Virus record (IMG/VR): IMGVR_UViG_3300034108_000503
Span: 1-64,000 of that record
From: a virus
DNA: 64,000 nucleotides
Strand: one strand, 5' to 3'
Shown: positions 34,029 through 41,825 of the stretch, piece by piece
Position numbering within the stretch: the first letter of the stretch is position 1
Layout: every line of letters begins with the position of its first letter
Translations under genes and position numbers: made by a program
The notes under the pieces: model-generated
Seen by the model: the letters and a program-made list of their open reading frames with translations, nothing else
What the model was told of the DNA's origin: nothing
Database searches by the model: none

Positions 34029-35033
34029 TCAGCCAAGCAGCACCGTCTCCATGTCCTCCTGCTGCTCGCCAGTAATCGTATCAGGAGTCAGGTCATGATC
34101 CTTTAGGTAGGTAGTCACTTCCTCGACGGTCAGGCCCATCTCCCCGCTTCTGCGCCAGAACGCCTGCTCCTTCTCGCTCTGCTCGGACTGCGCTGCCTTC
34201 TTGGCAGCAGGCTTCTTGGCAGGGACCGCTGACGCTGACACCTCGATGACTGGTGCCGTGGCGGTATTCGGTGAGTCAAAGAAGTCGGAAGGCTTACCGA
34301 TCCCGTCACGGAGAGAGGCGAGGATCTTTCGCAGACTCACGACCTGGGCTGGCGTGATGGCATCAATCCGTCGCTGGATCCGCTTCTCGATTTGCTCCTG
34401 GGTGACACCCTCCTTGCCGAAGGCGGCGATGATCTTCTTCTGAGCATCCGGGGATGTGTCAGCTTTTGCGTGAAGCGTTTCCTGAACCTGATTCACAGCC
34501 ATCTCAACTACATGACCAGGGATGATCGCAAGGATCAGCGCACGGAGCCGCCGTTGCGCCATGTTTGCAATCAATTCATAGATATCACGCTCGTCAGCCA
34601 AGGGCTTTCCGCCAGTCTTCGTGTCACGCCAGTGACGCACCTGAAACTGAACGACCTTGCGGGAGTTGCGTTGTTGATCCCACGCCGAGGCTTCGACCTG
34701 ACTCACGGGGACTCCATCCTCTCCTTTGTGGACAGCGATGATTTTCCACCCGGTCACGATGTTGCCCCAGTACTGCGAGAGGCACTCAGCCAACCGGATC
34801 GACGGTCCCTCAATGTCTGTCCCGCCCCTGGCGAACTGATACAACGCTTGTTCCGCGAGGCTCTGGTTCTGACAGGCATTCAGGATCTCATCAATCGCTA
34901 GCTTCTCGTCGCGAGGGAAAGACTTGGCAATGACCAGTGCCGCCTGCACTTCCTGGATCGCCCGAGACTGTTCAGCCTGAGCGAGTGCCGTGATTTGTTG
35001 TGGTGATTTGATTGGCTGGATATCAAGTTGCAT
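34029..35033 (-). CDS. Conserved phage protein, probable recombination/annealing protein
   Basis: The 334-residue protein opens with an AEQSRAIQEVQAALVIAKSF helix, then NQSLAEQALYQFARGGTDIE and GPSIRLAECLSQYWGN, a core found in many phages near exonucleases and single-strand binding proteins. The central part has VKASAWD-like beta segments, HWRDTKTGGKPLADERDIYE and AQRRLRALILAIIPG. A Lys/Ala-rich linker (about 265-285) precedes a small C-terminal domain. By context it could be the annealing partner of the exonuclease, but I see no RecT/Erf signature I would trust. Confidence 0.55.
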   Translation of the reverse strand: MQLDIQPIKSPQQITALAQAEQSRAIQEVQAALVIAKSFPRDEKLAIDEILNACQNQSLAEQALYQFARGGTDIEGPSIRLAECLSQYWGNIVTGWKIIAVHKGEDGVPVSQVEASAWDQQRNSRKVVQFQVRHWRDTKTGGKPLADERDIYELIANMAQRRLRALILAIIPGHVVEMAVNQVQETLHAKADTSPDAQKKIIAAFGKEGVTQEQIEKRIQRRIDAITPAQVVSLRKILASLRDGIGKPSDFFDSPNTATAPVIEVSASAVPAKKPAAKKAAQSEQSEKEQAFWRRSGEMGLTVEEVTTYLKDHDLTPDTITGEQQEDMETVLLG

Positions 35034-35045
35034 ATGCTCTGAGGA

Positions 35046-35492
35046 TTATTGCTGGCTTTGCTTTTCGCCACTGGTTTCGTTGTACGCATTTACGGTAGCC
35101 TTTACTGGAGCGACCTTCGCAGCGGCAGCGGCTACCATTTGCGATGCATTCTCGCTCACGTCTTCATGCTCAATCATCCGCACCTTCGCGGCAGGCTTGA
35201 GCGCACCGGGGATCACGGCAGCACCAGCACCCGGACCCTCCAGTCCAGGCTCAATCGGTCGCCGCTGACCAGGCGTTCCCATGGTCTGTTCGACAAGGAG
35301 TTCCAGCACCCTCAGCCGGGTGTAGTTGTCCGGTTCCTGGATCGGAGTGCCATCCCGACCGATGGTGATCTTCTTGGCCCCAAGAAGTTCGACCGTCGTC
35401 TTCGTGATCAGTTCAATCGGGATCTCATTCAGAGCATCTGCCAATGCGGCAGCACGGTCAGAGAGCTTCGTTGCGGTTTTATCCTTCTTCAT
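35046..35492 (-). CDS. Small Ala-rich protein, unknown (148 aa)
   Basis: N-terminal helices (SDRAAALADALNEIPIELITK), NYTRLRVLELLVEQTMGTPG, a Pro/Gly linker and an Ala/Val-rich C-terminal half. The TRLRVLELLVEQ segment resembles helices of DNA-binding small terminase subunits, but the gene lies far from the large terminase, so I leave it unassigned. It starts nine bases upstream from the HNH gene end. Confidence 0.6.
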   Translation of the reverse strand: MKKDKTATKLSDRAAALADALNEIPIELITKTTVELLGAKKITIGRDGTPIQEPDNYTRLRVLELLVEQTMGTPGQRRPIEPGLEGPGAGAAVIPGALKPAAKVRMIEHEDVSENASQMVAAAAAKVAPVKATVNAYNETSGEKQSQQ

Positions 35493-35501
35493 AAAAGAAA
35501 A

Positions 35502-36140
35502 TTATTTCTTATTTAATGTCACCAATTTACACAACTCAATGAACCGATCAATACTCAATGGTCCTCGCATCATGTTTATGTCTTTATGAACCCATTGTAT
35601 GTTTTTAGGCTCGTAACCTTTGTTGTTATCAATTCTATCAAGGCTTGCCGTTTGATCAGAATAATATAAACTTATAGGCAAGCCAGTCATTGAGCATGCA
35701 TTATTAAAAGATTCGTACATTTCTTCTTGGGTTAAATTCCATGTCAATCCTCTTGATATGGCTGACTTTTTGAACTTATTGAAAGTTCTTGCATTCGGTC
35801 CTGTTGGATTGTTTTCAGAAAAGTATTTCAGCTTTGAGGCGCAAGGCTTGCACTTCCATTTCCCTCTGCTGCTTGATTCTGCGTGAGATTTTCGCGTGTA
35901 CGCTTGCTCTGCTCCGCAAGAATGACAATTAGAACACCATTTCCCATCGCTTCTTTTGTATACACCATGAATTTCTACTAGTTTTTTTCTGTAGTCTATT
36001 TTACATGATTTACATGATCCACGGTAAACCATTTTAAGAGCAGAGCTTTTATTCCTAAAATCATTAAACGATCCGCATATACATGCAGCGGTGAATCCGT
36101 CTTTGGTTTTAGTGATTCTGTCGCTTATTATTGGTCTCAT
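35502..36140 (-). CDS. HNH endonuclease with zinc ribbons (free-standing homing-type)
   Basis: From ATG 36140 (212 residues; a TTG at 36176 is possible) the protein has Cys pairs CICGS, CKSCK, CSNCHSCG and CKPC, then a C-terminal HNH core: SLDRIDNNKGYEPKNIQW and VHKDINMMRGP. This arrangement is known from phage HNH homing-type endonucleases that cut DNA at specific sites. The gene is visibly more A/T-rich than its neighbours, with runs such as TTTTT and AT-rich codons, suggesting recent arrival. Confidence 0.8.
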   Translation of the reverse strand: MRPIISDRITKTKDGFTAACICGSFNDFRNKSSALKMVYRGSCKSCKIDYRKKLVEIHGVYKRSDGKWCSNCHSCGAEQAYTRKSHAESSSRGKWKCKPCASKLKYFSENNPTGPNARTFNKFKKSAISRGLTWNLTQEEMYESFNNACSMTGLPISLYYSDQTASLDRIDNNKGYEPKNIQWVHKDINMMRGPLSIDRFIELCKLVTLNKK

Positions 36141-36176
36141 GTGACTTGTTTTACCATTTAACCACAAGCCAGTCAA

Positions 36177-36455
36177 TCACCATTTATATCTATTAGACCA
36201 CCAAGCCGCAGAAAGTTTGCCCTTTGCGATATTCTTTGCATGCCTCGCCTTGAAGGAAAGCCTCCGCTTGCGATACGATTCCGACTCGCCCTCCTTCTTC
36301 GGTGATCCACTGACCCCCTGCTGCCCGAAGCGGATGGTCTTCACCGTATCGCCGGACTTCGCCACTACGACATGGCTTTTCGTTGGATGATTCGGGGTCC
36401 GCTTCGGCTTGTTGTAAGCCGTCACGCCGATGCGCTGAAGGATCGAGTCTCTCAT
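36177..36455 (-). CDS. Conserved phage basic protein (KRTPNHPTKSHVVVAK family)
   Basis: The 92 residues match a phage family I recognise: YNKPKRTPNHPTKSHVVVAK, VKTIRFGQQGVSGS, and KARHAKNIAKGKLSAAWW. It is strongly basic and may bind nucleic acid. It occurs widely in podoviruses, including marine ones, but its role is unknown. It lies one base before the possible TTG start of the HNH gene. Confidence 0.8.
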   Translation of the reverse strand: MRDSILQRIGVTAYNKPKRTPNHPTKSHVVVAKSGDTVKTIRFGQQGVSGSPKKEGESESYRKRRLSFKARHAKNIAKGKLSAAWWSNRYKW

Positions 36456-36470
36456 TCGGCAGAGATTACA

Positions 36471-36692
36471 TCAGGCATTCTGATTCTCAACACGGAAGAT
36501 CCGCAGTCTGTACTGCGATCCGGTTTCCGGGTCAGGCGACTCCAGATGACAGATGGATGCCGCCAGTCTGGCGCTGTACCGGGAGACCACTTCCTCCCCG
36601 GTGACAGGAATCCTTGGGACCAGGAATGCTTTCGCAAACCTCTCGGCATCGGAGCGCGATGCAATTCTGGATGACAGATCCTTGCCGTTCAT
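36471..36692 (-). CDS. Small protein, unknown (73 aa)
   Basis: Helical N-terminus (LSSRIASRSDAERFAKAFLV) and a beta-like C-terminus (LRIFRVENQNA). Its start overlaps the upstream stop by ATGA, supporting translation. Both longer frames in this stretch on the other frame are shadows. No family. Confidence 0.55.
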   Translation of the reverse strand: MNGKDLSSRIASRSDAERFAKAFLVPRIPVTGEEVVSRYSARLAASICHLESPDPETGSQYRLRIFRVENQNA

Positions 36693-36853
36693 GATTCCTC
36701 CTTCCGGCTCATGTGGATCACCATCTCATCCTCCCGGAGATGCTGCTCTTGGACGATCACCATGGCGTGATCAATCGTGATCCCGCGCACCTCAACCGTG
36801 CGATTCAGTCCCGATGCAAGGATCGGGCCGATGACTGCAATGAACGTGAGCAT
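36689..36853 (-). CDS. Short membrane-anchored protein (54 aa)
   Basis: From ATG 36853 the first residues MLTFIAVIGPILASGLN form a hydrophobic anchor, followed by a short soluble segment (VRGITIDHAMVIVQEQH). It overlaps its downstream neighbour by ATGA and starts two bases after the upstream stop (TGATCATG). Function unknown. Confidence 0.5.
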   Translation of the reverse strand: MLTFIAVIGPILASGLNRTVEVRGITIDHAMVIVQEQHLREDEMVIHMSRKEES

Positions 36854-36855
36854 GA

Positions 36856-37089
36856 TCAGCGGGCGGTTGAGTGAAGTTGCAGGACCGTGACGTGATACGA
36901 TGGTTCGCCCTCGCCGTCGAAGATGATCTCGTTCACCTGCCAGGAGCATCCTTTGTTCTCCGGTTTCTCGCGATGCATCTCCCAGACGCTGTGAGCGTAT
37001 GCGACGGCGGAATCCAGATTGTGGAATCCGTGGAGTCCTGCGATAAAACTGGTTTTATTACAGAGATCTACATGATATCGATGTTTCAT
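36856..37089 (-). CDS. Small protein, unknown (77 aa)
   Basis: Mixed alpha/beta protein (FHNLDSAVAYAHSVWEMHRE, EIIFDGEGEPSYHVTVLQ) with several His residues. Leader is CA-rich. The preceding 110 bases to 37199 are non-coding. No family recognised. Confidence 0.6.
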   Translation of the reverse strand: MKHRYHVDLCNKTSFIAGLHGFHNLDSAVAYAHSVWEMHREKPENKGCSWQVNEIIFDGEGEPSYHVTVLQLHSTAR

Positions 37090-37199
37090 ATTTGTGCGAT
37101 GCGTTTGCGGTTTGATTTAGCGGGTGCCTCTCTGGCACTCCCTGCTGCCCCCGTGCGGCGTCTGAGCCACTCCAGAGGCAGTGTGGGAGGGTCATTTGG

Positions 37200-37712
37200 T
37201 CACCCCCGCCCAGAAAGCCCGCTAAGGGCATCCTGGACGGTTTCGTAGCTTCCCAGTACCTCGGACAACGGGAACTGGGTGGCGAGCGGGTCGAAGGCGT
37301 ACACAAGCACGACTGGCTCAACCGTCTTCGTGGTTGGTGCCAGCAGATAGATGGTGCCGTCCTCCCTCGACCGGACTGTCCGGTACGACGTGATGTTGAT
37401 TCCGACCAACTGCATGAAGTCTCGATGGAACTGCACCGGGCGGAACGGACGTGCGATGCGTTTGACGGTCGCAGCAGAGGGTGGCGCGATCCTGCCCCAG
37501 TCCGGCCCGCCATGCGCCTCGACCAGTCTCTGGATCTCCCCATCCGCCATCGGCCCGCAGGAGGTAGCAAGTACCTCCCACGGACCAGTGGATCCCGCTG
37601 GGATTGCACCATCGTAATCCCCAGCCCAGACCCGGATCCAGGTGCCATCCCGCATGATGATGCGTGGCGGTTTCGCCGGGTAAAACTCCCGCAGGAATCG
37701 GTGGAGGTTCAT
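37200..37712 (-). CDS. Unknown protein (170 aa)
   Basis: From ATG 37712: LHRFLREFYPAKPPRIIMRD, WIRVWAGDYDGAIPAG, HGGPDWGRIAPPSAATVKRI, then a beta-like C-terminal half. Trp- and Pro-rich. Overlaps the upstream gene by ATGA. No family; the antisense and alternate frames over it look like shadows. Confidence 0.6.
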   Translation of the reverse strand: MNLHRFLREFYPAKPPRIIMRDGTWIRVWAGDYDGAIPAGSTGPWEVLATSCGPMADGEIQRLVEAHGGPDWGRIAPPSAATVKRIARPFRPVQFHRDFMQLVGINITSYRTVRSREDGTIYLLAPTTKTVEPVVLVYAFDPLATQFPLSEVLGSYETVQDALSGLSGRG

Positions 37713-37963
37713 ACTTGGACTTGCGTGATGCTGATCACCTTCGGGCATGAGATGATGAATTCACTGTTCTCACGATCCAGACCGTCCATTATTGCCTGCA
37801 CGGCTTTCATTACGCGGGCCTCGTCAACCACCTCTCCATCCGCGTATGTAATCGCATACCTTTGCGTGATGCCGTAGTTGGGAATTCCCAGATCGGCGGC
37901 TGCGATGAGTTTTGAGATGCCACGAAACCCGACTAGCCACTCGACGATTGCAATAGTTTTCAT
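37709..37963 (-). CDS. Small protein, unknown (84 aa)
   Basis: Compact alpha/beta protein (MKTIAIVEWLVGFRGISKLI, YAITYADGEVVDEARVMKAV) with ATGA overlaps at both ends, so it is the middle of a coupled chain of three. No family. Confidence 0.6.
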   Translation of the reverse strand: MKTIAIVEWLVGFRGISKLIAAADLGIPNYGITQRYAITYADGEVVDEARVMKAVQAIMDGLDRENSEFIISCPKVISITQVQV

Positions 37964-38205
37964 TCTGCGATTTTGTAGAGTCCCATGATGACCAATTCCG
38001 GGATGCCGTAAACCTTATGCGCGTCGCAGGAATCGCAACGGTATCTTCTGGCGTTTGGCTCAACGTTGTCGCCGGACATCTCCCCGCAGGCTAAACAGAA
38101 TCCTTCGCCGGATGAGTCTGTCATGTAGCCAGCCATTTCATCATCGGTCAGAACTGGCATGTATTGCTCTGCGCCGCCTCTGGATTTGTATTTTTGCGTT
38201 CTCAT
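37960..38205 (-). CDS. Zinc-ribbon phage protein (81 aa)
   Basis: The C-terminal half has FCLACGEMSGDNVEPNARRY followed by RCDSCDAHKVYG: two CxxC pairs forming a zinc ribbon, a shape common in small phage proteins. The N-terminus (LTDDEMAGYMTDSSGE) is acidic. Probably a DNA- or protein-binding accessory. Leader has AAAACCAAAAACTCAAAAC before the ATG. Confidence 0.7.
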   Translation of the reverse strand: MRTQKYKSRGGAEQYMPVLTDDEMAGYMTDSSGEGFCLACGEMSGDNVEPNARRYRCDSCDAHKVYGIPELVIMGLYKIAE

Positions 38206-38229
38206 GTTTTGAGTTTTTGGTTTTGAGGT

Positions 38230-38424
38230 TCAGGATCCCGTCCCGGTTTGGTGAATGCAGTGCGGTGATACGCCAGATGACGACTTCCAGACTTCGCAGT
38301 AGACGCCTGGCTTCTTTAGCCGATTGGCTATGAAGATTGCGAGGCGTTTATTTTTCAGGTCAACGCCGTATTGCCTGCGCTTCCCCGTGTGGATGTCGTG
38401 GATTATGATGGTGTACAGGTTCAT
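38230..38424 (-). CDS. Small protein, unknown (64 aa)
   Basis: From ATG 38424: beta-like start (MNLYTIIIHDIHTGKRRQYG) then a helix (LAIFIANRLKKPGVYCEVW). The leader contains AAACCGAATCGCAATCAA, closely matching the leader of the 66-aa gene at 38959 (AAACTGAATCGCAAT). No family. Confidence 0.6.
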   Translation of the reverse strand: MNLYTIIIHDIHTGKRRQYGVDLKNKRLAIFIANRLKKPGVYCEVWKSSSGVSPHCIHQTGTGS

Positions 38425-38450
38425 TTGATTGCGATTCGGTTTGGGTTGAG

Positions 38451-38714
38451 TTACTTGCCTTCGACCCACCACTGAACGCACTCCCCGAGTTCCGGTGCGC
38501 CGTTCCAGAACTCCAGATTACTGCCGTCGCCGTCCTCCCATGTCGGGTCAATGTAGAGACCGAACGAGTCCGGAGAGCCTGCCACGCGGCAGCGCTCTAC
38601 GATGCACGCAGAGGTGCTGTCGGCATCGTGGGTGGCGTAGCTGTACTCGACCATCTGCCCTTGGCATTCGGGCGGGGTGACAAATTTGAGACTGGAGGTA
38701 TCGATGGATGTCAT
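38451..38714 (-). CDS. Small acidic protein, unknown (87 aa)
   Basis: From ATG 38714 the protein is Ser/Asp-rich (MTSIDTSSLKFVTPPECQG) with DSFGLYIDPTWEDGDG and LGECVQWWVEGK. Two Cys pairs are possible. The longer reading from 38756 is probably not used. Function unknown. Confidence 0.6.
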   Translation of the reverse strand: MTSIDTSSLKFVTPPECQGQMVEYSYATHDADSTSACIVERCRVAGSPDSFGLYIDPTWEDGDGSNLEFWNGAPELGECVQWWVEGK

Positions 38715-38758
38715 GGTTTGCGGGGGGTTGGGGTTGCTGGTGAGGTAGTGGCGCATGG

Positions 38759-38959
38759 TTAGCGGGAGTAAATAACTGTTTGCACCATACAGACGCTGAC
38801 GGACGGGTCTGCGTCGTATTCCGCGCAGCCGCGCTCAAACATGCGCTGGATTCCACGCTCCGACAGGCGTCGCGAGCGAGTCAGTGACCGTGTAAATTGG
38901 ACGTGTGCGCCGTATGCGTCCGAGTAGCGGGAACAGGTGATGGTGTGCAGGATTTTCAT
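38759..38959 (-). CDS. Small basic Arg/Ser-rich protein (66 aa)
   Basis: Short protein rich in Arg, Ser and Tyr (RSRRLSERGIQRMFERGCAE). The leader shares AAACTGAATCGCAAT with the leader of the 64-aa gene. Coding support is moderate: no homologous family known. Confidence 0.45.
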   Translation of the reverse strand: MKILHTITCSRYSDAYGAHVQFTRSLTRSRRLSERGIQRMFERGCAEYDADPSVSVCMVQTVIYSR

Positions 38960-39043
38960 ATTGCGATTCAGTTTGAGTTTATTGCGGAGTCGTCATGACT
39001 CCCCGCTGCCCATCCGGCGATTGACCAGATGGGCAGACGGGAA

Positions 39044-39409
39044 TCATGGGATCGAGTAGATGATTGGATTGTGCTCCTGATATGCTTCTGCGGTTTCCTG
39101 CGCCTCCTCGGCAGTGTCGCATGGTTCGTACTTGTAGCGAATCTCCGGATCCTCAGCCTCCCAGTCAGTCCATTCGACGGCCCATAGGAGGCGGGTCTGG
39201 TTGCGATCCGATACCGCGACGGTGACCCATTCCTGATCCCCATCCCCCTCATCGACTGCTTCCAGGATGACATCCGTGTAATACTTGAAATCCTCCAGTC
39301 TCGCAGTCTGGACTGCCATAACGTACTCCATGTATGCCTCGCCACGACGAGGGCCGAAATATGCTTCGGTGTCCCCGCTTAGGGATTTTAGTGCAACTCT
39401 GTAGATCAT
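39044..39409 (-). CDS. Acidic protein, unknown (121 aa)
   Basis: Acidic, Glu/Asp/Tyr-rich: PRRGEAYMEYVMAVQTARLE, YYTDVILEAVDEGDGDQEW, AEEAQETAEAYQEHNPIIYS. A hairpin with 9-bp arms (CTGCCCATC/GATGGGCAG, 39006-39036) lies just downstream of its stop and may help terminate or stabilise its transcript. No family. Confidence 0.6.
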   Translation of the reverse strand: MIYRVALKSLSGDTEAYFGPRRGEAYMEYVMAVQTARLEDFKYYTDVILEAVDEGDGDQEWVTVAVSDRNQTRLLWAVEWTDWEAEDPEIRYKYEPCDTAEEAQETAEAYQEHNPIIYSIP

Positions 39410-39412
39410 GGC

Positions 39413-39802
39413 TCAGGCTTCAAAATTGGAGATGCTGGTGATAACACAGGTGACATCGCTCTCGGGAACCTCGGTATTCTCGCCATCGGCGAATACCTCG
39501 ACAGCTTTGGCGACCCATTCGCAGTGGCGGAAATCGGGATGATCCCGGTTCTGGCGAGCGTCGAACTGCATGCGGGCGATGCATTCCTCGCGAGACTCGT
39601 AGGTTCCGAGTTCGATGATGTTTGCGTGCTGGTGCAGTTCCAGGGAATAGATAATCCCGGTGGCAGGCACCTGTTCGACGGTGTACTCGGTTTCCGCGCA
39701 GATGGCGGAAACGATCTCCTCATGTGAGGAGCATGGAGTCTGCTCCCCGTCTGGGTGCGTGAGCAGAAAGAGGCTGGCTTTCGGAAGGACGAATTGTTTC
39801 AT
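39413..39802 (-). CDS. Unknown protein (129 aa)
   Basis: From ATG 39802: MKQFVLPKASLFLLTHPDGE, EEIVSAICAETEYTVEQVPA, YESREECIARMQFDARQNRD. Cys and acidic residues, no clear motif. The much longer frame to 40171 reads through the leader and is unlikely. Leader is CA-rich (AACCAAACACAAACCA). Confidence 0.65.
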   Translation of the reverse strand: MKQFVLPKASLFLLTHPDGEQTPCSSHEEIVSAICAETEYTVEQVPATGIIYSLELHQHANIIELGTYESREECIARMQFDARQNRDHPDFRHCEWVAKAVEVFADGENTEVPESDVTCVITSISNFEA

Positions 39803-39836
39803 TGGTTTGTGTTTGGTTTGGGGTTTGGGGATTTGA

Positions 39837-40067
39837 TCAGCATGCGAGGCAGTTCCGGGGAATAGAGAGACCCATGCGGAGGGCGTGAAACACGTCACCA
39901 GAGTGACGAATCGGGATACTGATTGGACCAACCTCGCCGTTGCGGGGATACTCAACCACTCCGGTTGAGTGCCGATCATTGGGATATGTGGTGAGAGCGA
40001 CTCCGCTCGGGAACGTGTGCGTGACTTGCCCCCGTTCATCGGTGGTGGTAATGATTGAGTCTTCCAT
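39837..40067 (-). CDS. Small protein, unknown (76 aa)
   Basis: Beta-rich small protein (IITTTDERGQVTHTFPSGVA, GDVFHALRMGLSIPR). It is the first gene downstream of the 385-base non-coding stretch and of a TACGCAA near-palindrome 85 bases upstream. The leader is a long run of AAACC and CAAACC units. Confidence 0.6.
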   Translation of the reverse strand: MEDSIITTTDERGQVTHTFPSGVALTTYPNDRHSTGVVEYPRNGEVGPISIPIRHSGDVFHALRMGLSIPRNCLAC

Positions 40068-40151
40068 GTTTTGAGTTTGGTTTGTGTTTGGTTTGCCCTG
40101 TGGCGTGTGAAGTAAACGCGATACCGTTCCACACGTCTACGTTTTTTTATG

Positions 40152-40165
40152 TACGCAAACACGGA
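40152..40165. promoter_or_regulatory. Operator-like near-palindrome TACGCAAACACGGA
   Basis: Copy of the TACG-CAA-NNN-CGTA motif with one mismatch. Eighty-five bases upstream of the minus-strand gene at 40067, next to a promoter-like GTGGAAC...TCGCGTTTACTT (40109-40132, minus strand). Confidence 0.5.
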
Positions 40166-40401
40166 TGCCATGCGATGCCATGCAGTTGCGGCGATGCCAT
40201 GCAGTTAAGTACCGGCACCGGCTCCATGCCGGCTCTCCCCGGTGGTGCCTCCCCTGCCCCCCCTCCCCGGCGGGGTCTGCCTCTGCCTCTGCCCTCTCAC
40301 GCTCCACGCTCCACGCTCCACGCCTCCCCGGCATCTATGCATTGCCACGCTTCCCGCGCCTCCCTCCCGATGCTGCCGCTTCTCCCCGGCACGCTGGCAC
40401 G

Positions 40402-40432
40402 AAAAAGGGGAGAGGCTCGCGCCCCTCCCCTT
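40402..40432 (-). terminator. Rho-independent terminator after the gp88-like gene
   Basis: Stem of 10 pairs with one A-C mismatch (40405-40432, AAGGGGAGAGG/CCCCTCCCCTT, loop CTCGCG). On the minus strand it is followed by a T-tract (plus-strand A run 40402-40406). It ends the transcript of the 252-aa gene. Confidence 0.8.
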
Positions 40433-40452
40433 CCGCATCGCTGGCGCTTGTG

Positions 40453-41211
40453 TCAGACTCTGATCACAAACCCGCTTTTATCCGCTTTCGCTTTTCCTTT
40501 TGTCAGCAACCCGAACACCGTGCCGCCTGGTCGCAGAAACGTCAGGTCTTCCTTGTCGCCATCGATGACCGGACAACCCGCCCAACGCTCCGGGAGGCGC
40601 GGAGCAAAAACCGCAGCGACGCATCCCCCTGATTGCAGGAATGAACGGGAGAGCCTGTCACTCTCGGGCGTCTCAGAGCGTGACCAGGTCAGATGGTAAT
40701 TCGCCGGAAAATCCCCGATGAGAAAACGGCTCATCCGGCCTTTTACTTTTGTGTAGTCGTAAAACTGAACGCCCTTAAACCGTTCCGGCAGCGTCTCACC
40801 GTTTGCCGTTTTGATTGATTCCCAGGATTGATCGCTTGTCAGATTCAAGCGGATGGCGGGGCGGAGGCGGTGACGGTCTGCGAGCCTAAGAAACGCCTCT
40901 AGTTCCCTCACCAGTTGATCCATGAATTGCGCTCTGTCTCGAAGGAAATAGAGCGTTCTGGCAAGGCGTGCTATTTGCACCTGAGGAAACGCACCATGCC
41001 CGGCAGTGACCAAGCAGACTTCCCGGCAACCCTCAGACGACCCAGGGCAGACGTTTTTCCCTGACAGGCTAGCCGGGGAAAAATGAATTCCAGTGGTAAT
41101 CCATCCGACAGCATGCCCCTTTTCTAGTTTTGGGTTGTTCGCAGTGAGTATGGCGCGGAGTTGCGCCTTATAGGCAGCGTAAGCGGCTTCGATTTCTTGA
41201 GAGAATTTCAT
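40453..41211 (-). CDS. Gp88-like phage protein with conserved Cys and Asn motifs
   Basis: The 252-residue protein has LSGKNVCPGSSEGCREVCLV, IRLNLTSDQSWE and GVQFYDYTKVKGRM, a set I recognise from the Gp88 family first named in mycobacteriophages. Three cysteines near residues 54-66 may bind metal or iron-sulfur; a catalytic role is likely but unknown. It is followed by a good terminator, so it may form a separately expressed unit with the five small genes upstream. Confidence 0.7.
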   Translation of the reverse strand: MKFSQEIEAAYAAYKAQLRAILTANNPKLEKGHAVGWITTGIHFSPASLSGKNVCPGSSEGCREVCLVTAGHGAFPQVQIARLARTLYFLRDRAQFMDQLVRELEAFLRLADRHRLRPAIRLNLTSDQSWESIKTANGETLPERFKGVQFYDYTKVKGRMSRFLIGDFPANYHLTWSRSETPESDRLSRSFLQSGGCVAAVFAPRLPERWAGCPVIDGDKEDLTFLRPGGTVFGLLTKGKAKADKSGFVIRV

Positions 41212-41230
41212 TTCTTGAGTAGGTGGGGAT

Positions 41231-41314
41231 TTAGTAGGGGCGCGAGAGTGCGAGCATGAAGCAAATCACGACAAGCACAAGGAGGAGGGAGATCAGGAAG
41301 TCGGGGATTCTCAT
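41231..41314 (-). CDS. Tiny membrane protein (27 aa)
   Basis: ATG at 41314 overlaps the previous stop by ATGA. The product MRIPDFLISLLLVLVVICFM is a single hydrophobic helix with a short LALSRPY tail. It is too short for most gene finders. Its evidence is the coupled start, hydrophobic pattern and stop before the next gene. Function unknown, perhaps inserted in the inner membrane. Confidence 0.5.
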   Translation of the reverse strand: MRIPDFLISLLLVLVVICFMLALSRPY

Positions 41315-41739
41315 GCCCGCACCTCCTTGAATCCTTCAAGGGTTGCGATATCAGCCCGGACGCGTTCCAGGCAAACGGCGACGGAACCGTTCCCGCGCCC
41401 TTCTTCGATCTCCTTTTCCAGGCTTGCAGCCGACTCCCTCAATTCCTCAATTGAGGAAGCAAGGGCCGAGCGGACGCAATGCGGGAGAGGATCCCGGACT
41501 AGGTAGGAATTGCCAGTGGCGTTTCTTCCGTCTTCCGGAAGCCTGACTTCCTCGAGGGTGCAGCCGGGGAAGTACTCGGCGAGGAATTGAGCGGCGGCGG
41601 AATCATGGGCGCGCCCCGCGTAGTCGTAGGAATAGACGCGGCGGATAATCCCGCGACCGGGGACAAATCCCCGAACGGAGATCCGGGAGCCTTTGCAGTC
41701 GGTTGGGCCGTGGTATTTGGTGACCAATATCGTTTTCAT
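41311..41739 (-). CDS. Unknown protein (142 aa)
   Basis: From ATG 41739: MKTILVTKYHGPTDCKGSRI, a beta-rich core, SAAAQFLAEYFPGCTLEE, RDPLPHCVRSALASSIEELR, then a coiled-coil-like helix. Leader is CA-rich (AAACCGAAAAACCGAAAAT). No known family. Confidence 0.65.
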   Translation of the reverse strand: MKTILVTKYHGPTDCKGSRISVRGFVPGRGIIRRVYSYDYAGRAHDSAAAQFLAEYFPGCTLEEVRLPEDGRNATGNSYLVRDPLPHCVRSALASSIEELRESAASLEKEIEEGRGNGSVAVCLERVRADIATLEGFKEVRA

Positions 41740-41825
41740 ATTTTCGGTTTTTCGGTTTGGGTTTAGGAGCGGCACCGCTCCCCGCTCCCCACTCCGAAGA
41801 ATGGAGAGACGGGAACGGGGGTGGC

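Larger units (their letters stand above)
40068..40452. other. Non-coding stretch with direct repeats and a terminator
   Basis: No gene found. It contains a TACGCAAACACGGA operator-like site and TACGTTTTTTTATG (40138-40165), three copies of GATGCCATGC (about 40165-40204), a C-rich block with CTCTGCC and CGCTCCA repeats (about 40275-40325) and, at its right end, a strong minus-strand terminator. It separates the 40453-42630 genes from the transcript that runs left from 40067. A promoter for that transcript probably lies in 40100-40170. Confidence 0.6.

Noticed and set aside
37058-37648. 196-codon minus-strand frame with Arg/Ser/Gly repeats
   Set aside because: Shadow of the 170-aa gene at 37200-37712 in another frame.
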